DNA of 38,641 bases from an uncultured Spirochaetaceae bacterium (GTDB lineage Bacteria; Spirochaetota; Spirochaetia; Sphaerochaetales; Sphaerochaetaceae). Positions 1 to 7,896 of the stretch are shown in pieces. Each line of letters opens with the position of its first letter. The stretch's first letter is position 1. Location: assembly GCA_944389085.1 (NCBI GenBank), contig CALXLB010000096.1, positions 1 through 38,641 of the forward strand, read 5' to 3'. The notes beneath the pieces are model-generated. The model worked only from the letters and a program-made list of their open reading frames with translations, ran no database searches and was not told the origin of the DNA. The position numbers and the translations under genes were made by a program.

Positions 1-1009
1 CTTTGGTTGTGAAATAAGGTTCGAAGATCTTTGAAAGATGTTCATCATCTATGCCAGTTCCAGTGTCCTCTATTCTTACAGTCTCCCAGTTGCCATCGAG
101 ATAGACAGAGACTGTCAGCGTACCTCCTCCTGGCATAGCCGCAAATGCATTCTCGACAATATTCAGAAGGCTCTGTCTCAGGTAGCGGGCATCGAGCTCG
201 ACCCGGGGCAGGAACCTCTCTACTTTGGAAACGACCTTGATGCCTTTCTCATCGGCTTCAGGTGAAAGGAAAGTAATCAGATCGCTGATAACCCCCTCAA
301 GGGAGCCAAGCCTGAGCTCTATATTCATCGGGCGCACAGCGAAAAGAAAGTCGACAGCAATCTTGTTCAGGTGATCAATCTCTTCATCAAGCACAGAGAG
401 ATAACGTTCCGCTCCTTCTTCATTGAGAGAGCCTTTGGATCTCAATGCTTTGCGCATAAGCTGAAGATGTATCTTCATCGCAGCCAGAGGATTCTTGATC
501 TCATGGGCAATGCCAGCTGCCATAGTCGTCATTGAAGCAAGGCTTTCAGTACGCCTGAGCCTTGTTTCCTTCATTATCTCTTCCGTAATATCTGAAAGCT
601 TCACGTCCATATAAGCAGCAGAAGGGAGCGAAAGCTGAGTGAAAGATACACGTACAGTTCTCACTTCATTCCCCATCTCAAAGGCAAAATCCTGTGCTTC
701 CGCTTTCTCTTCCCCAATGGAAACCGCCTTAAGAAAGCGTTTCACATCCTTATCTATCATCATCTCATCAAGAGAAAGTCCGACACGAAGCTTGCGGCGT
801 CTGTCGGAGGGAAGAAGATGGAATGCTGCGTTGTTTATATATCTGATGGTTCCATCGGGAGAGAAAACAATATGCCCATCCGGAAGAGATGCAAGCAGAG
901 CTTCCAGCATATCAGCCTCATCCATCTGATTCTGGACAAGCTTCTTCAGTTCTCCTTCAGGAAGCGATGATAAATCATCAATGACCTTTTTCAGCAGTTT
1001 ATTCGCCAC
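1..1009 (-). CDS. PAS-domain sensor histidine kinase, 3' end outside the window
   Basis: Partial gene: about 336 residues are present and it is open at the window edge. The N-terminal part resembles a PAS sensor domain (around residues 25-135, with PDGTIRYINNAAF-like sequence). The HisKA phosphoacceptor box is AHEIKNPLA with His169. The ATPase domain follows, with an N-box NIVENAFAAMPGGGT, a G1 box EDTGTGI and the F-box stretch IFEPYFTTK at the edge. No membrane segment is seen, so it is likely a cytosolic NtrB-like kinase that autophosphorylates and passes phosphate to an unseen response regulator. I chose the GTG start because it lies just after a GGAGG SD site and overlaps the stop of the upstream holB-like gene. 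It is the last visible gene of a cvpA-holB-kinase operon. The signal is unknown. Confidence 0.88.
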   Translation of the reverse strand, partial: MANKLLKKVIDDLSSLPEGELKKLVQNQMDEADMLEALLASLPDGHIVFSPDGTIRYINNAAFHLLPSDRRRKLRVGLSLDEMMIDKDVKRFLKAVSIGEEKAEAQDFAFEMGNEVRTVRVSFTQLSLPSAAYMDVKLSDITEEIMKETRLRRTESLASMTTMAAGIAHEIKNPLAAMKIHLQLMRKALRSKGSLNEEGAERYLSVLDEEIDHLNKIAVDFLFAVRPMNIELRLGSLEGVISDLITFLSPEADEKGIKVVSKVERFLPRVELDARYLRQSLLNIVENAFAAMPGGGTLTVSVYLDGNWETVRIEDTGTGIDDEHLSKIFEPYFTTK

Positions 1010-2183
1010 AGCAAGCCTCCCTCAGCGCTGCATCGAATGCAAGACGTATATTCATATTATAAGTATCAGCTCTGAACATAGCCTCGTTCAGAGACCTCCA
1101 GGCTTTCTTCACACGCTTGAGATTGCCGCCTTTCCTCAGAGCATTCTCAAGAACTTCTGAAATACGTTCTCTGAAATATGGATAAGAATGCATTTTCTCA
1201 ATCGCAGAGAAAATCCTTGTCTCATCCTCAAGTGTCAGCATCCTGCCAGCAAGAAGAGCTTCTGAATATAGAGAAACAGCCTCTTCCATAGCCAGTCTGC
1301 TCTCTTCATCCGATCCTTCTGCGAAGAAAAAAGAATCGAAAGATGTGTAAGATCCATAAATAGCCAGATCCTCTCCAATCAGAGTGGAGATGACCTTTTC
1401 CGGCAGTTCAGGGAAATGATACTTCCTCACTCTGCTGAGAATCGTCGGCAGAAGACGATCAGGACGTGCTGACAGCAAAATGATATGAGTGTGCTCAGGC
1501 GGTTCTTCCAGCAGTTTAAGCATGCTGTTCTTAGCCCCTTCCGTCAGATCCTCAGGATTTTCGAGAATCAGGCATTTTTCTTCGATTCCCTCATCAAGCC
1601 AATCCTGTACCGCTCTGATTTCATCTATCGTCGCACCTGCGCTTTTCTTTCCAAGAGTGAAGAAATCATCCTTCATCCTCGCACTGAGCTCCGTGCAGAT
1701 TTCATCAACTCTCTCTTGTGTAAAACTCTTTTCATCCTCAAGGGAGAGGATAATGGCATCTACTGCTTCAGCATTGGAAAAAAGCGTATCACCCCTTCCT
1801 TCCTCATCTCTCAGCTTTACTCCGCTTTTCTTATTCTCATAAAGGGAGGCGATTGAAACATGATACTGAAGCAGAGTCTTTCTAACTGTTTTTATCAGGA
1901 AACGGCGTGAACGATCATTACGCTGTCTCCGGAAAAGAGAAAGAGAGGCTTCAGTCTCCAGCCTCAGATCACGCTCTGCAAGATACACAATCCTGCTGGA
2001 ACGGAGATAAGGATAATCCGCTTCCTCTCCAGTAAGATAAAAAGCCAGCTCCAGAGCTCCCGTGAGCCTGGAAGAACCTCTCTTTCCAGAGAATAGCAGT
2101 GAAAGAGGCAGACGGTCTTCTCTGACGTCACGCTCTATGTCACTGCTTGTCGTGCTCTGCGTCCTCCTGAGGTCTTCAAGCAT
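999..2183 (-). CDS. holB: DNA polymerase III delta-prime-like clamp-loader subunit
   Basis: 394 residues. The middle carries the clamp-loader AAA+ signature: ENPEDLTEGAKNSMLKLLEEPP, followed by HIILLSARPDRLLPTILSRVR, which matches the sensor-1 and SRC region of delta-prime/DnaX proteins. The expected P-loop near residue 33 is only GKRGSSRLT, so ATP binding is doubtful, as is usual for delta-prime. The segment between P-loop and Walker B is longer than in typical HolB and is unconserved to my eye. It would load the beta sliding clamp as part of the cytosolic polymerase III holoenzyme. Its ATG shares one base with the cvpA stop (TGATG), showing translational coupling, and its end overlaps the kinase start. 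A divergent DnaX-type paralogue is the alternative. Confidence 0.7.
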   Translation of the reverse strand: MLEDLRRTQSTTSSDIERDVREDRLPLSLLFSGKRGSSRLTGALELAFYLTGEEADYPYLRSSRIVYLAERDLRLETEASLSLFRRQRNDRSRRFLIKTVRKTLLQYHVSIASLYENKKSGVKLRDEEGRGDTLFSNAEAVDAIILSLEDEKSFTQERVDEICTELSARMKDDFFTLGKKSAGATIDEIRAVQDWLDEGIEEKCLILENPEDLTEGAKNSMLKLLEEPPEHTHIILLSARPDRLLPTILSRVRKYHFPELPEKVISTLIGEDLAIYGSYTSFDSFFFAEGSDEESRLAMEEAVSLYSEALLAGRMLTLEDETRIFSAIEKMHSYPYFRERISEVLENALRKGGNLKRVKKAWRSLNEAMFRADTYNMNIRLAFDAALREACCGE

Positions 2184-2686
2184 CAGATACCCTTTACCGC
2201 ATCAACAAGAGTCGGAAAGAGCGGCTCAATCAGATCACGCACGATAATACTTGACCCAGTCACTCTTGAGATATCGAAGAATGACTGGAAATTCAGTATA
2301 GCTATAATCAGGGAAAGACAGATTGCAGAGGCAACAAGCCCCCAGACAAAGCCCAGTACATGATCGAGGGCTGGAACTGTTTCCAGCACATTCTTCAGTG
2401 CCGATCCGAATATGCCCACGAGTATGAAGACCAATAGCGATAACGCTACAAAGACAAAGAAAGAAGCCCAGAATAGCGGGAGTCCCGTATTAGATGAAAG
2501 AGTAACAGCAATCGGACGGGTAAAGAGAAGCGCGGCGGGAATTGCAAGGACAAAGCCTGCAAGATTCGCTACCTGACGTGCAAAACCTGTGATACAGCCT
2601 GAGATAGCACCTACAAGAACTATCACCAGGGCGATGATATCAAGAACACCGATACTGAGATTTCCAATGGTTAATGACCAGTCCAT
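2183..2686 (-). CDS. cvpA: CvpA-family inner-membrane protein
   Basis: 167 residues, mostly hydrophobic, with about four predicted membrane segments (roughly 12-30, 38-55, 72-98 and 108-130). The first segment contains the family pattern LDIIALVIVLVGAISG followed by a GFARQ loop, which is characteristic of CvpA/colicin V production proteins. The family is associated with envelope homeostasis, but its biochemical role is not settled. It is the first gene of a three-gene operon with the holB-like gene and the histidine kinase. No SD site precedes the ATG; instead TATTAT lies 6 bases upstream, so the mRNA may be leaderless. Its promoter lies back to back with that of secA. Confidence 0.8.
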   Translation of the reverse strand: MDWSLTIGNLSIGVLDIIALVIVLVGAISGCITGFARQVANLAGFVLAIPAALLFTRPIAVTLSSNTGLPLFWASFFVFVALSLLVFILVGIFGSALKNVLETVPALDHVLGFVWGLVASAICLSLIIAILNFQSFFDISRVTGSSIIVRDLIEPLFPTLVDAVKGI

Positions 2687-2692
2687 ACTGTC

Positions 2693-2722
2693 ATAATAGC
2701 CTGAATTCGCCTTTTATGACAG
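2693..2722 (-). promoter_or_regulatory. Promoter of the cvpA operon, possible leaderless start
   Basis: On the minus strand CTGTCA, an 18-base spacer and TATTAT are followed after only 6 bases by the cvpA ATG. The TSS would fall at or next to the start codon. The -35 matches 4 of 6 consensus bases. This is a motif reading only. Confidence 0.45.
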
Positions 2723-2733
2723 GAGAAGGATTA

Positions 2734-2762
2734 TTTTCCTTTTCCATAATTAGTGTTACCTT
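2734..2762 (+). promoter_or_regulatory. Candidate extended -10 promoter of secA
   Basis: TGTTACCTT fits the extended -10 form TGnTAnnnT, and the secA ATG follows 6 bases later. The -35 (TTTTCC) is weak. There is no SD-like sequence in the preceding 30 bases, so a leaderless transcript is possible. Confidence 0.35.
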
Positions 2763-2768
2763 CACTGT

Positions 2769-5531
2769 ATGGCAAATTTTCTCTCTGCCCTTTTCGGAGG
2801 GACAAAACACGACAAGGACATGAAACGCCTCCGCCCTATTGTAGAGAGCGTTAAGAATGAATACGGCTGGGCTGAATCTCTCTCTGACGAGGATTTCCCA
2901 AGAATCACAGCAGAATGGAAAGACGAAGTAAAGAATGGCAAAAAGCTCGATGAACTTCTGCCAAAAGCATTCGCACTCGCACGTGAAGCTGCAGGCAGAG
3001 TCCTGGGAGAATGGCTTTATGATGTACAGATCATGGGTGCCATTGTACTTCATCAGGGTTCCATCCTGGAGATGAAGACCGGCGAAGGAAAAACCCTTAC
3101 AGCAGTCCCAGCTGCCTACCTCAATGCGCTGGAAGGCAAAGGTGCCCATATCGTTACTGTAAATGATTACCTTGCCCAGAGAGACGCAGAATGGATGGGA
3201 AGGGTCTACTCGTTCCTCGGTATGACGACAGGCTGTATCATTGCCGGTCAGGATGAAGAACGAAAGAGGATTGCATACTCAGCAGATGTCACATACGGAA
3301 CGAACAATGAGTTCGGTTTTGACTATCTGAGAGACAACATGAAGCTCTCCCTCAAGCAGAAGCTGCAGCCGAAGCATCACTACTGCATTGTCGATGAGAT
3401 CGACTCCATCCTCATAGATGAAGCGAGAACGCCTCTCATCATATCGGGGCAGGCTGAGGATGATACACCGAAAGTAAAGGCAGCAAAGTCTATTGTCCCA
3501 TTTCTGAAAGAATGCGAGAAAGATCCAGAAACAGGCGATTACTATGAGCTGACAGCGATGGAGAAGCTGGATAGAGAAGCTTATGCCGCATTTGATGAGA
3601 AAGGTGATTTCAAACTCGATGAGAAATCAAAGAAAGTCACATTCACAAAGACCGGCATGACACATATGGAAGAGCTTCTGAAGAAAGAAGGTGCACTCAA
3701 GACATCTAAAGATGAAGAAGGCAATACAATCACATCGCTATATGATGATGAAAACTTCGAGCTCGTGCACTATGTCACACAGGCTGTGAGAGCACAGTAC
3801 CTCTATAATCGCGATGTCGATTACCTCGTCAAAGACGGAGAGGTCCAGATAGTCGATGAGTTCACAGGCCGTGTTCTTCCCGGAAGGCGTTACTCCGAAG
3901 GCCTGCATCAGGCAATTGAAGCGAAGGAGAACGTATCAGTAAGAGGCCAGTCAAAGACATTTGCAACAATCACGTTCCAGAACTTCTTCAGGATGTACGA
4001 CAAGATTTCCGGTATGACAGGCACCGCTGATACAGAAGCTACAGAGTTCAAGCAGATCTATGGCATAGATGTTGTTGTCATACCGACTAACCTGCCTGTA
4101 CAGAGGAAAGATCTTCCCGACCTGACATTCTACGATGAACCGATGAAGTTCAGGGCAATCGTTGAAGCTGTAAAGAAGATCCATGCAACGGGTCAGCCTA
4201 TTCTTATCGGAACTGCCTCCATCGAAAAGAGCGAAAAGCTCTCTGCCCTGCTGACACGGGAAGGTATCAGGCATGAGGTTCTTAACGCAAAGAACCATGC
4301 CAGAGAAGCTTTCATCATCGGTGAAGCGGGTGCGAAAGGTGCTGTAACAATCGCAACAAACATGGCAGGCCGCGGTACTGACATCAAACTGGGAGGATCT
4401 CCCATGCATCTTGCCATGAAGAAAGTCGGAACTGAAGCAGATCCTGAGACACTCAAGAAAGCAATGGAAGAAATCCAGGATGAATACAAGAAGGCCTATG
4501 AGGAAGTAAAAGCTCTGGACGGCCTCTATATCATCGGTTCTGAGCGCCATGAATCCAGACGTATCGACAATCAGCTCCGCGGTCGTTCCGGTCGACAGGG
4601 AGACCCTGGCACGAGCCAGTTCTACATCTCTCTCGATGATCCATTGATGAGGCTTTTTGCAAAAGAGGGCCTGAAAGAAATGCTTGGCAGGCTGGGATTG
4701 AAAGATGGAGAGCCAATACATCACAAGATTCTCGACAATGCCATTGAGAACGCCCAGAAGAGAGTCGAGGAACGCAACTTCCAGATCAGAAAGCACCTGC
4801 TCGACTACGATGATGTTCTCAATGAGCAGAGGAATTTCATCTATGGAGAAAGAGACAGGATTCTCGCTGACGAGGATCTTCTCTCTGAAATCATCAAAGA
4901 TACCAAGGAATATGTCGATGAGGCATGGGAAGCTGCAGCTGGCGACAAAGAGAAATTCGCAGAGAACTACAGAAGTGTCTTTGCAGTACGCCCGGATGAA
5001 ACAATTCTAAGCAATCCTGAAGCCATCAAGGAGACAATGGAGAAGAATCTTCTGGAGAAAGAGAGCAAGGTCGGTAAAGCCAACTTCAACAACTTCATAC
5101 GTTTTGTCTTCCTGAGGAATATCGATAAGAGATGGGTGGATCATCTCGATGCTCTGGAAGATCTCAGGGATGCTGCATCGCTTATGAGCTATGCACAGAA
5201 GAATCCGCTTGTTGAATACAAGAACACGGCATCCGATGCCTTCGATGAGATGATTTCATCCATCACGGAGAATGTGGTAAGGACAGTAAACGCAGTCCGC
5301 ATCACGCTCCAGCCACGACCGCAGCAGGCTCAGAATCCGAAGCTTCAGGCTATGCACAGAGCACCAGGTGCACCGATGGTCCAGAGGAGTGAGGAGAAGA
5401 CCGCAGTTTCCAGTCAGGCGACTGCACATAATACAACCGTCGTACGGTCCACTCCTAAAGTCGGACGCAATGATCCATGCCCCTGCGGTAGCGGAAAGAA
5501 ATACAAGAACTGCTGTGGAAGAGGCTTGTAA
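2769..5531 (+). CDS. secA: Preprotein translocase ATPase SecA
   Basis: 920 residues, full length. SecA is the peripheral ATPase motor that drives unfolded preproteins through SecYEG. Visible motifs: Walker [10 protein letters not shown] (about 102-110), Walker B plus motif [19 protein letters not shown] (a DEID rather than DEVD variant), the preprotein cross-linking region with [14 protein letters not shown] sequence, [16 protein letters not shown], and [13 protein letters not shown] in NBD2. The C-terminus has a variable Gln/Pro-rich linker and then the zinc-binding SEC-C tail with [13 protein letters not shown], which contacts SecB and phospholipids in other bacteria. It stands alone on its strand, divergent from cvpA. 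No SD site is visible before the ATG. Confidence 0.98.
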   Translation: MANFLSALFGGTKHDKDMKRLRPIVESVKNEYGWAESLSDEDFPRITAEWKDEVKNGKKLDELLPKAFALAREAAGRVLGEWLYDVQIMGAIVLHQGSILEMKTGEGKTLTAVPAAYLNALEGKGAHIVTVNDYLAQRDAEWMGRVYSFLGMTTGCIIAGQDEERKRIAYSADVTYGTNNEFGFDYLRDNMKLSLKQKLQPKHHYCIVDEIDSILIDEARTPLIISGQAEDDTPKVKAAKSIVPFLKECEKDPETGDYYELTAMEKLDREAYAAFDEKGDFKLDEKSKKVTFTKTGMTHMEELLKKEGALKTSKDEEGNTITSLYDDENFELVHYVTQAVRAQYLYNRDVDYLVKDGEVQIVDEFTGRVLPGRRYSEGLHQAIEAKENVSVRGQSKTFATITFQNFFRMYDKISGMTGTADTEATEFKQIYGIDVVVIPTNLPVQRKDLPDLTFYDEPMKFRAIVEAVKKIHATGQPILIGTASIEKSEKLSALLTREGIRHEVLNAKNHAREAFIIGEAGAKGAVTIATNMAGRGTDIKLGGSPMHLAMKKVGTEADPETLKKAMEEIQDEYKKAYEEVKALDGLYIIGSERHESRRIDNQLRGRSGRQGDPGTSQFYISLDDPLMRLFAKEGLKEMLGRLGLKDGEPIHHKILDNAIENAQKRVEERNFQIRKHLLDYDDVLNEQRNFIYGERDRILADEDLLSEIIKDTKEYVDEAWEAAAGDKEKFAENYRSVFAVRPDETILSNPEAIKETMEKNLLEKESKVGKANFNNFIRFVFLRNIDKRWVDHLDALEDLRDAASLMSYAQKNPLVEYKNTASDAFDEMISSITENVVRTVNAVRITLQPRPQQAQNPKLQAMHRAPGAPMVQRSEEKTAVSSQATAHNTTVVRSTPKVGRNDPCPCGSGKKYKNCCGRGL

Positions 5532-5554
5532 TTAAACATAAGGATTTTTCAGGA

Positions 5555-5757
5555 TGATATGCTCCCCTCAAGCAGGACAGAAAAACAAAACTACTTGAAG
5601 GGGAGTTTTCCATATGGTAAGGAAAGCCAGGATTTCACCCGATATAAAGATCAGATACGTCAAACGGTTCATAGCGAGAAAGCAGTAAGAGCGAAGCAGC
5701 GAGGAAATGCTGCGGATTGCTGAATTTTCCTTCAATCTTCTGAGCATATTCAGTTAA
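5555..5757 (+). mobile_element. Left-end relic of an IS3-family insertion sequence
   Basis: The segment starts TGATATGCTCCCC and continues to GGACA at 5575-5579, the usual shape of an IS3-family left inverted repeat. A short reading frame with an SD (AGGGGAG) starts at 5614, where an orfA transposase gene would be expected. It reads MVRKARISPDIKIRYVKRF and then hits TAA at 5686; the same frame continues to a second stop at 5755. The N-terminal pattern resembles transposase helix-turn-helix openings. There is no right end or orfB, so it is a dead fragment. The inverted repeat CTCCCC-TCAAG/CTTGAAGGGGAG could also form a hairpin after secA. The rest, up to about 5874, is AT-rich and shows nothing else clear. 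Confidence 0.4.
5614..5688 (+). pseudogene. 24-codon fragment resembling the start of an IS3 OrfA transposase
   Basis: It has ATG, a good SD and a basic N-terminus with SPDIKIRYVKRF, which resembles the first helix of IS3/IS150-type OrfA proteins. It stops after 24 codons. After the stop the frame no longer resembles a transposase, so a deletion as well as a stop is likely. Too short for firm assignment. Confidence 0.3.
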
Positions 5758-5874
5758 AAGCCAACAATATTCAAGAATCTGCATATATGAAAAACTTCAT
5801 ATCATTATTCAGAAATGGTATGAAGCATATCATGTAATTTAGTAATTCATAACAATAATTATATAAAAAGGCTA

Positions 5875-7044
5875 TCAGAACTGTGTAAGATTTACAGGAT
5901 CGAGAGGAACACCATTCTGTTCCACAGAGAAGACTACCGCTGGTTCAGAAAAATGAAGATTGCTTGTCCCGATCGCTCCGATGATATTCCCGGCATTCAC
6001 TTTCTGACTTACTTTCACAGAGACAGTCTCCAATGCTGAATAGCTTGATGTATAGCCATCGCTATGAAGAAGCTTCACCGAGCGTCCGAACTCCGGATCG
6101 GCAAAGATATCGACAACAGTTCCATCAGATGCTGCCACAACTGCACTTCCAGGAGCAGCTGCCACTGCAACTCCATCAAGAGGCTGACCATCGATGTAAT
6201 CGCCGAATCTTGCAATAATCTCACCACCCGGAAGAGGAGAAGAGAACATGTAGCTGACAGTTTCCTCCACCGTTCCAGGAGCTGGGATGAAAATCTCCTC
6301 GCCCGGGATGCAGGCAGTACTTTCCTTCTTGTTATAAAGAGCAACATCGCTTGCTGTAAGCTGCGGATTGCGAGCACTGACGACAGAGGCAAGATCATCA
6401 CCCTCTTCCATTGTATAGAGAGTTCCTTCCACTGGTGGAATGAGCAGCATCGTGCCGCTTTCCAGCGCAGTTCCCTTCAGCTTGTTCACAGAGACAAGTG
6501 TGGTCATTGAAAGGCCTGTTGTATCTGCTATCGACTGCAGTGTGTCACCATTCTTCACTTCATAGCTGCTGAATCCCATTTCCTGGAATCTGAGGAGAGG
6601 ATCATAAGCAGTCTCTTCAGCCGGCTCAGCGACAATATCTTCTATGATTCCGATCTCTTCGGTTTCTGTTTCCGGAACTTCCGTCACAGCAGGAACAGTC
6701 TCTGCTTCAGCAACCTCAGATACGATTTCTTCCTCTCTTATCTCTTCAGTTTCAGGGGTCTCGATTTCCGCAGTTTCTACCTCCGATGCAGCAGGAACAG
6801 TCTCCACCTTCCGCTCTGCAGGTGTGATGATCTCTGGTTCAGCCGGAGTTGCAGAGACAGCTTCAATAGCAGGTTCCGGCGATTCATTTACTGTATTATG
6901 CGGAGTGAAAAGCAGGTATATGATTATAGCTATAAGCGTTAGCAAAACACCAATTGCGGCTATTGCGGCGGTCATTCTGCCATTACCTCTTCGCCTTTCT
7001 CTGTATCCTTCAGGCGGCATATCATCATAGCTATATCTGCTCAT
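5875..7044 (-). CDS. Membrane-anchored LysM protein with a catalytically dead M23/LytM domain
   Basis: 389 residues. A short basic cytoplasmic tail is followed by one membrane segment (about 25-47), an acidic Pro/Glu/Thr-rich linker (50-150), a LysM domain (160-204, SYEVKNGDTLQSIADTTGLS), a second LysM-like unit (209-254) and a C-terminal LytM/M23 fold (275-383). The fold is recognisable (PLPGGEIIARFG, GSAVVAASDGTVV, GNIIGAIGT, VPLDP) but the zinc and catalytic positions are gone: the HxGxD motif reads L289-D-G-V-A293, the YxHL His is Ala337, and the HLHF motif reads A369-V-V371-F. A hydrolase is therefore unlikely. By analogy with EnvC/NlpD it may bind peptidoglycan and activate an amidase, or act as scaffold. 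GAGGA lies about 10 bases before the ATG. It is divergent from the truncated PBP gene 39 bases away. Confidence 0.85.
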   Translation of the reverse strand: MSRYSYDDMPPEGYRERRRGNGRMTAAIAAIGVLLTLIAIIIYLLFTPHNTVNESPEPAIEAVSATPAEPEIITPAERKVETVPAASEVETAEIETPETEEIREEEIVSEVAEAETVPAVTEVPETETEEIGIIEDIVAEPAEETAYDPLLRFQEMGFSSYEVKNGDTLQSIADTTGLSMTTLVSVNKLKGTALESGTMLLIPPVEGTLYTMEEGDDLASVVSARNPQLTASDVALYNKKESTACIPGEEIFIPAPGTVEETVSYMFSSPLPGGEIIARFGDYIDGQPLDGVAVAAAPGSAVVAASDGTVVDIFADPEFGRSVKLLHSDGYTSSYSALETVSVKVSQKVNAGNIIGAIGTSNLHFSEPAVVFSVEQNGVPLDPVNLTQF

Positions 7045-7047
7045 CTA

Positions 7048-7076
7048 TCGACAATCCTCAAACTGCTGATTATTAT
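7048..7076 (+). promoter_or_regulatory. Promoter of the truncated PBP gene, possible leaderless start
   Basis: TCGACA, a 17-base spacer and TATTAT are followed by 7 bases and the ATG. No SD is present. The promoter overlaps the leader of the divergent LysM gene, so the two genes may be read from one shared control region. Confidence 0.5.
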
Positions 7077-7083
7077 TTTACAT

Positions 7084-7896
7084 ATGACAGAAAATGGCAA
7101 TAAGGGCAAAAGCATACTGCTCTCTCTGATTCTTCTCATACCTCTTTCATCTCTCCTTATCTGCCTCGCCCTTTTCCAGACATCCCTTTTTCCCAGAAAG
7201 CCTGTATACGCAGATCCTCTTCCATCCCCTGTCCTTGTCAGAGGAAGCATCCTCGACAGAAATGGTGATTATCTGGCAATCCAGGCTCCCGACTATGGCT
7301 TTACAGTTCATATCAATGATTCATATTCCTCCGAAATAGCTTCATTCATCTCTGCCTACACAGAAGAAAGCGCTATATCAATAGAAGAGAAAATCGATGA
7401 AGGAAAGAAGTTCATCGTCATCACAGAGATTCTCTCGGCAACCGAGATAAAGACCATACAGAAAAGGCTTTCAAGAGCCTCTCTCTCCGATGATATCTCA
7501 GTAGCTGTTCTGGAAAGAAGGAAGTACCCGCAAAGCAGTGCACAAACTCTGACGGGTACTGTAAACAGATCATTTCATGGCACGAGCGGAATTGAGAAGA
7601 TAATGGATGAAAAGCTTTCAGCAGTACCTTCGCTGGATAATTACATTGAATATGGAGAGGATGTTTCACTCACGATAGATGCTTCTCTGCAGAAATTGCT
7701 GGTTGAGAAATACGGAGAAAAAGAAGCAGCACTTCTCTCCGGAAACGGTGAAGTGCTGGCTTATACAGGCAGTGAGGAGAAAGTCCTTCGCACATTGATT
7801 CAGGGAAGCGGCATAGCATTCCCTTATGACACAAGAGCCATTGAAGATGGCTACTTCATCTGGGAAAGAATCACTGCAGAGTCACCTGCTTCCTGA
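7084..7896 (+). CDS. Class B PBP remnant: membrane anchor and pedestal domain only, no transpeptidase
   Basis: 270 residues against roughly 550-700 for FtsI/PBP2. A membrane segment (about 10-32) is followed by the conserved pedestal blocks of class B PBPs in their normal order: RGSILDRNGDYLA (53-65), RKYPQSSAQTLTGTV (146-160), GTSGIEKIMDEKL (166-178), DVSLTIDASLQKLL (193-206) and GNGEVLAY, matching the TGEILA segment just before the catalytic domain. The protein ends about 45 residues later. No SxxK, SxN or KTG motif is present, and the downstream DNA codes for flhF on the other strand, so the catalytic domain is absent rather than frameshifted. The reading frame is clean, which argues for maintenance. 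It may act as a partner of a SEDS protein. Its 3' end overlaps flhF by 26 bases. Confidence 0.85.
   Translation: MTENGNKGKSILLSLILLIPLSSLLICLALFQTSLFPRKPVYADPLPSPVLVRGSILDRNGDYLAIQAPDYGFTVHINDSYSSEIASFISAYTEESAISIEEKIDEGKKFIVITEILSATEIKTIQKRLSRASLSDDISVAVLERRKYPQSSAQTLTGTVNRSFHGTSGIEKIMDEKLSAVPSLDNYIEYGEDVSLTIDASLQKLLVEKYGEKEAALLSGNGEVLAYTGSEEKVLRTLIQGSGIAFPYDTRAIEDGYFIWERITAESPAS

Noticed and set aside
3951..4796. A 281-codon minus-strand frame inside secA
   Set aside because: Shadow of secA; no SD and no recognisable motif.
5562..5609. The inverted repeat after secA as a simple terminator
   Set aside because: The T-run is only four bases and the loop is about 21 bases; the arrangement fits an IS left end with orfA SD better. 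A terminator role is not excluded.
7084..7896. That the PBP gene is full length but frameshifted
   Set aside because: The DNA after the stop is fully used by flhF on the other strand, and no SxxK, SxN or KTG motif is found nearby in any frame.
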